The position numbers were made by a program, and so were the translations under genes. Shown piece after piece: positions 1 through 4,787 of a stretch of 8,603 bases of DNA (position 1 is the first letter of the stretch; each line of letters starts with the position of its first letter). This DNA is from Thermaerobacter marianensis (GTDB lineage: Bacteria > Bacillota > Sulfobacillia > DYIH01 > DYIG01): the NCBI GenBank assembly GCA_020723725.1, contig DYIG01000059.1, positions 1-8,603 of the forward strand, read 5' to 3'. Below the pieces are notes generated by a model. The model saw nothing but the letters and a program-made list of their open reading frames with translations, ran no database searches and had not been told where the DNA came from.

Positions 1-617
1 TTAACAAATAACCCCAGCTCTGGTGAACCCGCGATATACCGGGCGACCTCCTTTGCCGCCTCCCTGGCATCTTTGTGTTTTGGGGCGGCGTTGACCAGGT
101 CGGCGAAGGTTATCCCGTACTTTGCGAGCAAATCCTGGTACCGGGCGATTTCGTCCTGGCGTTCGAGCCGCTCAACCTCCTGGTTGTAATGGGAAACAGC
201 AGCATTCAACTCGGCGGGACAGTACTCGTCCCCTTCCTCATCTTCCACCACCATTTGTGAGAGGGGTGTTTCTTTTATGAAGCGCTTCTGTCCACGGTAG
301 TAATCTATGAGGCGCCGCTTTATAACGGTTTCGGAGAATTTAAGGAAAGTCCCCCGACCTGACTGGTAACTGTCGATTGCCTCATGGAATGCCATTAGGG
401 CGATGCTGGCCTCGTCATCCTGCCCGGCATTAATGTATCTCCCGCAGGATTCTGAGGCCACCCTCATCACAAATGGAGTGTATTGCCGGATAAGTTGGTC
501 CCGTGCCGCGTCATCGCCCTTCTTGGCAAGGAGTACAAGACTTAGCGGGTCGAATGGCTGGTCGGGTTGCTTGTCTTCACCAACAAAGGCACCGAAGAAC
601 GGGAAAATACCCAACAT
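1..617 (-). CDS. sigI: RNA polymerase sigma factor SigI, C-terminus cut by the window edge
   Basis: This is the N-terminal 205 codons of a SigI-family sigma-70 factor. The frame is open from ATG 617 through the left edge. Recognisable SigI blocks are QYTPFV (about 45-50), the cysteine-containing SCGRYI (57-62), DDEASIALMAFHEAI (67-81), the region-2 helix FSETVIKRRLIDYYRG (94-109), and the second-domain motif YGITFADLVNAAPKHKDAR (167-185), which closely resembles Bacillus SigI. The last 40-50 residues (DNA-binding helix-turn-helix) lie outside the window. The start is supported by GAGGTG at 623-628, 5 nt upstream. In Bacillus, SigI responds to heat and envelope stress; in cellulolytic clostridia, SigI/RsgI pairs sense extracellular polysaccharide. 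The partner anti-sigma RsgI would be expected next, to the left, but cannot be seen. The gene begins 30 bp after the DUF2905 stop, so it probably shares the ruv transcript. Identification is firm; the signal sensed is unknown. Confidence 0.93.
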   Translation of the reverse strand, partial: MLGIFPFFGAFVGEDKQPDQPFDPLSLVLLAKKGDDAARDQLIRQYTPFVMRVASESCGRYINAGQDDEASIALMAFHEAIDSYQSGRGTFLKFSETVIKRRLIDYYRGQKRFIKETPLSQMVVEDEEGDEYCPAELNAAVSHYNQEVERLERQDEIARYQDLLAKYGITFADLVNAAPKHKDAREAAKEVARYIAGSPELGLFV

Positions 618-647
618 AGTCACACCTCAATATAGAAATTCGAAGCC

Positions 648-866
648 CTATCGCCGGGATATGAGGTTAATGATAATTGTTAATACTAGGCTAATAATAA
701 TAGAAGTTACCAGCGGGAAGTAGAAGGTAAAATTACCCTTTTTAAAATAAATATCTCCAGGGAGGCGCCCCAAATTACCCAGGTGGCTGCCTAGCCATAT
801 TATGGCACCGGCTAGTGTTATTAATAGGCCCATTATGACCAGCATCTTCCCCAGGCCTTCGGGCAT
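648..866 (-). CDS. DUF2905 family small membrane protein
   Basis: A 72-residue hydrophobic protein with two predicted membrane helices, about 7-27 and 50-69. Between them is the conserved family core LGRLPGDIYFKKGNFTFYFP (32-51), which identifies DUF2905. The biochemical function of this family is unknown. Its ATG directly follows the ruvB TAG with no spacer, and no strong Shine-Dalgarno lies at normal distance (GGGAG is about 10 nt upstream), so translation probably depends on ribosomes finishing ruvB. DUF2905 genes recur next to ruvB in clostridial genomes, from general knowledge of these neighbourhoods. The last 25 or so codons are clearly more AT-rich than the neighbouring genes, partly because of the Ile/Leu-rich helix. 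The protein ends with the basic pair RR. Confidence 0.9.
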   Translation of the reverse strand: MPEGLGKMLVIMGLLITLAGAIIWLGSHLGNLGRLPGDIYFKKGNFTFYFPLVTSIIISLVLTIIINLISRR

Positions 867-1901
867 CTAAAAGAGGCTCCCCTGACGTTGATCGCTCGCA
901 TCGCTTAAATAGGCAAGACCCAGGTGGGCATAGGCAGCCGGAGTGGCCACCCGCCCCCTCGGTGTGCGTTGCAAAAACCCGAGTTGCATTAAATAGGGCT
1001 CGTAAACATCCTCTATGGTTTCCGGCTCCTCACTTGTAGCTGCGGCCAGGGTTTCGAGGCCAACGGGCCCCCCCTTGTATTTTTCTATTATTGCCGCCAG
1101 GATCCGTTTATCCGTTTCGTCAAGCCCAAGGTCATCGACCTCAAGTATCTGCAAACCGTCACGCGCCACTCCAGAGGTGATGACGCCGCCTGCCCTAACC
1201 TGGGCGTAATCCCGCAGCCGTCGCAGCAATCTGTTGGCTATTCGCGGTGTCCCGCGTGATCGGCGAGCGCCTTCCAGCGCCCCGTGCGGGTCAATCTCCA
1301 CCCCAAGAATACGGGCAGCCCTGGTGACAATATATTGGAGCTCCTCGGGACTGTAGAAATCGAGGCGTATGATGACGCCGAAGCGGTCCCGCAGTGGGGA
1401 GGTCAGCATGCCCGCGCGCGTGGTGGCGCCCACCAAAGTGAACCCAGGCAGGTTCAACCGGACTGACCTCGCACCCGGGCCCTTGCCAATGACGATATCC
1501 AGGGCGTAGTCTTCCAACGCGGGGTATAAAACTTCCTCCACAGAGCGGCTCAGCCTGTGAATCTCGTCAATGAACAGGACGTCCCCTTGTTCCAGGCTGG
1601 TGAGTATTGCGGCCAGGTCGCCCGGCCTCTCTATCGCTGGCCCCGAGGTTACCTTGATGTTAACTCCCAGCTCCGAGGCGATTATGTGCGCCAGCGTTGT
1701 CTTGCCAAGCCCCGGTGGCCCGTATAGGAGCACGTGGTCCAGGGGCTCGCGCCGTTCGCGAGCAGCGGCTACGTAGATGCTGAGCAACTCCCGTGCCTTC
1801 CCCTGCCCGCAGAACTCGGCAAGGCTCCGGGGGCGAAGGCCCTCTTCAAGGCGCACTTCATCCTGATCAGCCCGACCGCCAAGCAACCGGTTATCCGCCA
1901 A
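867..1901 (-). CDS. ruvB: Holliday junction branch migration ATPase RuvB
   Basis: A 344-residue hexameric AAA+ motor that pulls DNA through the RuvA-bound Holliday junction during recombinational repair. Visible motifs are Walker A GPPGLGKTT (61-69), Walker B LFIDEIH (109-115, with D112 and E113), sensor 1 GATTRAG (158-164), the LRDRFG arginine-finger segment (170-175), the sensor 2 region RGTPRIANRLLRR (216-228), and a winged-helix C-terminal domain (about 258-330) with the typical GGPVGLETLAAA. Length is normal for the family. The start is TTG at 1901: it gives the expected MADNRLL-type N-terminus, and GGGGTGAT lies just upstream inside the end of ruvA. The ATG at 1908 is out of frame and soon hits a stop. 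It sits 6 bp after the ruvA stop and abuts DUF2905. Nothing essential is missing. Confidence 0.98.
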   Translation of the reverse strand: MADNRLLGGRADQDEVRLEEGLRPRSLAEFCGQGKARELLSIYVAAARERREPLDHVLLYGPPGLGKTTLAHIIASELGVNIKVTSGPAIERPGDLAAILTSLEQGDVLFIDEIHRLSRSVEEVLYPALEDYALDIVIGKGPGARSVRLNLPGFTLVGATTRAGMLTSPLRDRFGVIIRLDFYSPEELQYIVTRAARILGVEIDPHGALEGARRSRGTPRIANRLLRRLRDYAQVRAGGVITSGVARDGLQILEVDDLGLDETDKRILAAIIEKYKGGPVGLETLAAATSEEPETIEDVYEPYLMQLGFLQRTPRGRVATPAAYAHLGLAYLSDASDQRQGSLF

Positions 1902-1906
1902 AAACC

Positions 1907-1914
1907 ATCACCCC
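1907..1914 (-). promoter_or_regulatory. Ribosome binding site deciding the ruvB TTG start
   Basis: The minus strand reads GGGGTGAT, which pairs with the 16S tail AUCACCUC allowing one G-U wobble. It lies 5 nt before the TTG at 1901 and overlaps the ruvA TGA stop. This makes the TTG the best-supported start for ruvB and suggests coupling with ruvA termination. Confidence 0.7.
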
Positions 1915-2516
1915 GCGAGATCCTTAAGGCAGTCCCTGATAAGAGCCTCGACCGAAACCTGTCCCCCTAACCTGCGCCGCGCCGCAGCAACGGCAGCCAT
2001 GGCTTCGGCCGCTGAGTAACCCAACACCTCAAGCGCCACGATGGCTTCGCCCTCAACAGACCCCTGAGCGGGGGTACTGGCTGTGGCTCCTTGCGGTAAC
2101 CCCGCCTCAATCCCGGACGCAAGTTTGCCGCGCAGCTCAAGGATGATACGACCTGCGGTCTTCTTCCCGATACCCGGCACCCTGGATAGGGTCGCAGTAT
2201 CCTCCCCCTCGACCGCAGCAGTCAGGCCGACACAGCCCAGGGTAGAGACGACCGCCAGGGCTGACTTCGGGCCAACCGCACTGACACCAAGCAGGCGCTC
2301 AAACGCTTCCCTCTCGTCTGTGCTAGTAAAACCATAGAGGGACATGGAGTCTTCCCTCACAATGAAAACCGTATGTAAACTGACATCCTCGCCAGGTGAT
2401 GGCAAACGCTCAAGGGTGGTGGCGGGGACGTTCAGCAGGTAACCCACGCCGCCCACGTCGACAACGACCTGCCCGTTGTGTTTGCCGATAACCTTCCCGC
2501 GCAGATGGGCTATCAC
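1908..2516 (-). CDS. ruvA: Holliday junction DNA-binding protein RuvA
   Basis: A 202-residue protein that forms tetramers on four-way junctions and recruits RuvB. The three standard domains are visible: an N-terminal OB fold (about 1-63, beginning MIAHLRGKV), a tandem helix-hairpin-helix domain with LLGVSAVGPK (75-84) and VPGIGKKTA (113-121), and, after a linker of about 20 residues, a C-terminal RuvB-binding three-helix domain (about 155-202, with VEALIRDCLKDL). E55 and D56 in the REDSMSLYGF segment match the acidic pin residues of the E. coli protein. The start is GTG at 2516, directly after the ruvC TAG and 9 nt downstream of GGAGG. Sixteen alanines and glycines in the linker and domain III are normal flexibility rather than damage. 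Confidence 0.97.
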   Translation of the reverse strand: MIAHLRGKVIGKHNGQVVVDVGGVGYLLNVPATTLERLPSPGEDVSLHTVFIVREDSMSLYGFTSTDEREAFERLLGVSAVGPKSALAVVSTLGCVGLTAAVEGEDTATLSRVPGIGKKTAGRIILELRGKLASGIEAGLPQGATASTPAQGSVEGEAIVALEVLGYSAAEAMAAVAAARRRLGGQVSVEALIRDCLKDLAG

Positions 2517-3056
2517 CTAGGCATGCCTCCATATGCCTGATGCCAATTGATATTGGGCGCACATTGCCACGGCAAGGGCATCGGCGGCGTCATCCGGCTC
2601 AGGTGTTTCCTCAAGGCCAAGAAGGGACCTAACCATGTACTGGACCTGTTTCTTGTCCGCCTTGCCGTAACCGGTCACCGCCATCTTCACTTGCATCGGC
2701 GTGAATTCCACCACCGACAGATCGGCCTCCGCGGCAGCCAGGATGACAACCCCGCGGGCCTGCCCTACCTCCATGGCGCTCTTGGTATTGCGGGTTAAAA
2801 AGAGTTTTTCTATGGCTATAACATCCGGTCGGTACCGTGAAATCACGTCACCTATACCCTGGAAAATACCCTTGAGCAGTAAACCGGTTGACCGATCCTC
2901 GGAGACAATCTTAACCGGAGGGGGAGGGGTCTGCCGTTTCTTCTCAGAAACCGTGGGCAAAACACCATATTCAAGCACGGAGAAAGCGTTGCCCTTGGCC
3001 GACACCAGACCGTACCCTAACGCCACAGTCCCTGGATCTACCCCGAGGATAAGCAT
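2517..3056 (-). CDS. ruvC: Crossover junction endodeoxyribonuclease RuvC
   Basis: The Holliday junction resolvase, a dimeric RNase H-fold nuclease that cuts opposite strands of the junction after RuvAB migration. From ATG 3056 the protein has 179 residues and begins with the family-typical MLILGVDPG. The four acidic active-site residues are present: D7, E83 in AIEKLF, and D156 and D159 in DDAADALA. Other conserved parts are QARGVV (99-104), QVKMAVTGYGKADKKQVQ (122-139) and MVRSLLGL (141-148). A longer frame starting with TTG at 3104 would add 16 basic and polar residues not expected in the family; neither start has a good Shine-Dalgarno. Compared with E. coli RuvC there are about 17 extra residues before the second active-site acid, including a PPPP run (44-47). 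It lies 77 bp after the BofC_C gene and abuts ruvA. Confidence 0.96.
   Translation of the reverse strand: MLILGVDPGTVALGYGLVSAKGNAFSVLEYGVLPTVSEKKRQTPPPPVKIVSEDRSTGLLLKGIFQGIGDVISRYRPDVIAIEKLFLTRNTKSAMEVGQARGVVILAAAEADLSVVEFTPMQVKMAVTGYGKADKKQVQYMVRSLLGLEETPEPDDAADALAVAMCAQYQLASGIWRHA
2526..2530 (-). promoter_or_regulatory. Ribosome binding site of ruvA inside ruvC
   Basis: A perfect GGAGG on the minus strand lies within the last codons of ruvC and 9 nt before the GTG start of ruvA. It is the strongest canonical Shine-Dalgarno in the block and supports the GTG start. Confidence 0.75.
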
Positions 3057-3099
3057 GCAATCTAGTTCTCGCCCGTAAGGCTGTTTCCTTCTCCGGTTA

Positions 3100-3134
3100 A
3101 GCAAGAATTAGACTCTTGCTACAGCCCATAGGCT
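3100..3134 (-). other. Two small tandem hairpins between the BofC_C gene and ruvC
   Basis: Positions 3100-3120 form AGCAAGA-7 nt-TCTTGCT (7 bp stem), and 3123-3134 form AGCC-4 nt-GGCT (4 bp stem) next to the stop codon of the BofC_C gene. Neither is followed by a U-tract, so they are not intrinsic terminators. They could be mRNA processing or stability elements, or chance. The alternative TTG start of ruvC (3104) falls inside the larger stem. Confidence 0.3.
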
Positions 3135-3733
3135 TACTCCAGTCCTTCTAGGAAAAGCCAGACTTCCTCTTCGCTCCGCACGACAATACCCTGTTTCAGC
3201 TTCTCTTGGTCGGCGGGGAGCAATCGGCTGATCTCGATGCCGGTATCGCGCAGCATCGGACCCAGGTTGCCGGGCTTGCCGACGAAAACAACGACGCGGT
3301 TATCCTTTACACCGATGGTCCGATACTCCATATCCTTGCGGCACGGGCCGTCTTTCTGGCGTTTTAAGATAACCTGCGCGGGACGAAATACCTCGATGTG
3401 CCATTCAGGGAACTTCGCCTGGAGACCTTCCCGGTCCAGGCCAGCCAGGTCCTTTCCGGCTGCCCGGGAGCTTATTTGGGACTGGCCTTCACACCCGGTG
3501 TGCTCATACTGAAAAATGAGGGTGGTATAGGGGGCAACCCGCACGCTAACAGGCGGCGGGTCCTGGCCTTGGGTTTCATCTGCATGTGCCACAGGGGACT
3601 TTTGGGGTTCGGCGCCCTTATTGGGCATCTTCGAACCCGGAAGCCCGCCGATGCTGGCATAGCCAGCGGCAAGGCCCAGCACGAGTCCAAAGAATATGAA
3701 TATATAGAAATTTGGGCGGGATTGCCAGAACAA
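3134..3733 (-). CDS. Membrane-anchored BofC C-terminal-domain protein
   Basis: A 199-residue protein with a short N-terminus, one hydrophobic segment (about 9-27, uncleaved anchor or signal), a polar linker (31-62) containing DPPPV, then an extracytoplasmic domain. The C-terminal part, EYRTIGVKDNRVVVFVGKPG (136-155) through GIEISRLLPADQEKLKQGI (165-183) to RSEEEVWLFLEGLE, matches the BofC C-terminal domain. In Bacillus, BofC is a forespore protein that controls SpoIVB and hence pro-sigma-K processing; this protein shares the domain, but equivalence is not shown. Two cysteines (81 and 131) could form a disulfide. The start is TTG 3733 with GGGGGTG 5 nt upstream; the nearby ATG is out of frame. 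It lies 57 bp after yebC, probably in the same transcript. Confidence 0.82.
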   Translation of the reverse strand: MFWQSRPNFYIFIFFGLVLGLAAGYASIGGLPGSKMPNKGAEPQKSPVAHADETQGQDPPPVSVRVAPYTTLIFQYEHTGCEGQSQISSRAAGKDLAGLDREGLQAKFPEWHIEVFRPAQVILKRQKDGPCRKDMEYRTIGVKDNRVVVFVGKPGNLGPMLRDTGIEISRLLPADQEKLKQGIVVRSEEEVWLFLEGLE

Positions 3734-3790
3734 GAAAACACCCCCGAGACATACTTGCTTGACAGTATCCCCGAGGGGTTACGCATTTAT

Positions 3791-4558
3791 TCAGTTCCCG
3801 GCGGACTCTTCCAGCCGCTCCATTTCCGATTCGTCCATGGTGAAGTTGGAGTAAACCTCTTGCACGTCGTCATGGTCCTCCAGGGCATCTAGCAGCCTGA
3901 TTAGCTGTTCGGCCTCACGCCCCTCAACCTTAACTTCCGTCTTGGGAAGCATGGTGATCTCGGCGGATTCAACCTTTATACCCTGGGAGGTCAGCCCTTC
4001 CCTCACGCTCTCCAATTCCTCCTGACCGGTGATCACTGAGAAGTTTTCCTCATCGGACTTAACGTCCTCCGCACCGGCTTCCAGAGCAAGGAGCAAGAGG
4101 GTATCTTCATCCATTCCACTCTCGCTACGGTTAATGGTGATAAGCCCCTTCCTCTCAAAGACCCAGGCCACACAACCCGTCTCGCCCAGGTTCCCTCCGT
4201 TCCTTGAGAAGATATGCCGCACCTCCGCGGCGGTACGGTTGCGATTGTCGGTCATGATCTCGGCGAGCACAGCAACCCCGGCGGGACCGTAACCTTCGTA
4301 GACGACCTCTTCAAGGTTGGAGCCCTCTCCGCCGCCGGCGCCCCTTTGAATCGCCCTTTCTATGTTTTCCATGGGGACGCGCATAGCCTTGGCCTTGTCA
4401 ATGGCAAGCCGCAGGCGGTTGTTGGTTTCCGGGTTGGGCCCGCCCTCGCGGGCAGCAACCATAATCTCCTTGGCCATTTTGGAGAAGATCTTGCCCTTCT
4501 TGGCGTCCTGCCGTTCCTTGCGGTGTTTGCGATTAGCCCATTTGGAATGTCCGGCCAT
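3791..4558 (-). CDS. yebC: YebC/PmpR (TACO1) family ribosome-associated factor
   Basis: A 255-residue YebC family protein. The N-terminus MAGHSKWANRKHRKERQDAK is the family signature. Further hallmarks are GPNPETNNRLRLAIDKAK (40-57), the acidic middle domain containing YEGYGPAGVAVL (87-98), TDNRNRTAAEVRHIFSRNGG (103-122), and DDVQEVYSNF (230-239). The family was long annotated as a transcriptional regulator. More recent work assigns YebC and mitochondrial TACO1 to translation, relieving ribosomes stalled at polyproline. An acidic tail of about 15 residues follows the usual end. The ATG at 4558 is chosen over 4573 because it gives the family N-terminus and has GGGGGTGG 5 nt upstream. It is first in the block leading into ruvCAB, and yebC-ruvC linkage also occurs in E. 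coli. Confidence 0.97.
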   Translation of the reverse strand: MAGHSKWANRKHRKERQDAKKGKIFSKMAKEIMVAAREGGPNPETNNRLRLAIDKAKAMRVPMENIERAIQRGAGGGEGSNLEEVVYEGYGPAGVAVLAEIMTDNRNRTAAEVRHIFSRNGGNLGETGCVAWVFERKGLITINRSESGMDEDTLLLLALEAGAEDVKSDEENFSVITGQEELESVREGLTSQGIKVESAEITMLPKTEVKVEGREAEQLIRLLDALEDHDDVQEVYSNFTMDESEMERLEESAGN

Positions 4559-4771
4559 GAAAACCACCCCCATTCCGGTGTTCCCAAGGTCGTAATGTAA
4601 GATAGCACAGGACAGCCAAAATTGCCATCCTAATCATTTGAGCTTCCCATTGTAATATGGCGGGCCCTAAAAGAATGAGGATTAAATGGCTAAGTACGGC
4701 TCTGGCAAACCTGGAACTCGAATGGTACCCACCAGTGGCCGAATAAGTTCTAGAGGCCCGGTGAAAAAATC
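4559..4771. other. 213 bp intergenic gap between nadE and yebC
   Basis: The largest non-coding gap in the window. It holds the T-tract after nadE, the probable yebC promoter and the yebC ribosome binding site. I see no tRNA, riboswitch, strong GC-rich terminator or repeat. Short palindromes such as CCACTGGTGG (4729-4738) and GGGCCC (about 4662-4667) occur, but they have no partner that suggests an operator. One minus-strand frame is open across the gap; it is treated as a low-confidence candidate in the findings. Confidence 0.6.
4599..4627 (-). promoter_or_regulatory. Probable sigma-A extended -10 promoter for the yebC-ruv-sigI block
   Basis: On the minus strand the -10 TATCTT (4599-4604) is preceded by TGC (extended -10, 4605-4607). 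A weak -35 TGGCAA (4622-4627) lies at exactly 17 bp spacing. Transcription would start near 4592, giving a leader of about 34 nt that carries the yebC Shine-Dalgarno. A second candidate -10, TACAAT at 4649-4654, lies farther upstream without a good -35. Prediction by eye only. Confidence 0.45.
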
Positions 4772-4787
4772 TCATTTACCAAAATGA
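4764..4787 (-). terminator. Weak intrinsic terminator candidate at the nadE stop codon
   Basis: The minus strand reads TCATTT-TGGT-AAATGA, then GA and six T residues (4764-4769). The stem is only 6 bp and AT-rich, and it overlaps the end of nadE. A competing 5 bp stem (ACCAA/TTGGT) uses the same bases. It may end some nadE transcripts, but read-through into yebC is likely. Confidence 0.25.

Noticed and set aside
3057..3104. Longer ruvC with a TTG start at 3104
   Set aside because: The added 16 residues are outside the family pattern, the start lies in a hairpin and it lacks a Shine-Dalgarno. MLILGVDPG at 3056 is the normal RuvC beginning.
3769..3778. CCCCGAGGGG palindrome as a terminator after yebC
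   Set aside because: The usable stem is 3-4 bp and no T-tract follows on the minus strand.
3398..3892. Plus-strand open frame (164 codons) across the BofC_C gene and the end of yebC
   Set aside because: It runs antisense across two supported genes and their gap and has no recognisable domain.
4559..4573. Longer yebC with ATG at 4573 (MGVVF before MAGHSKW)
   Set aside because: The YebC family begins MAGHSKW, and the ribosome binding site GGGGGTGG lies inside the would-be extension, 5 nt before ATG 4558.
4680..4745. tRNA-like ATTCGAGTTCC in the nadE-yebC gap
   Set aside because: It looks like a T-loop, but no acceptor, D or anticodon stem can be paired around it.
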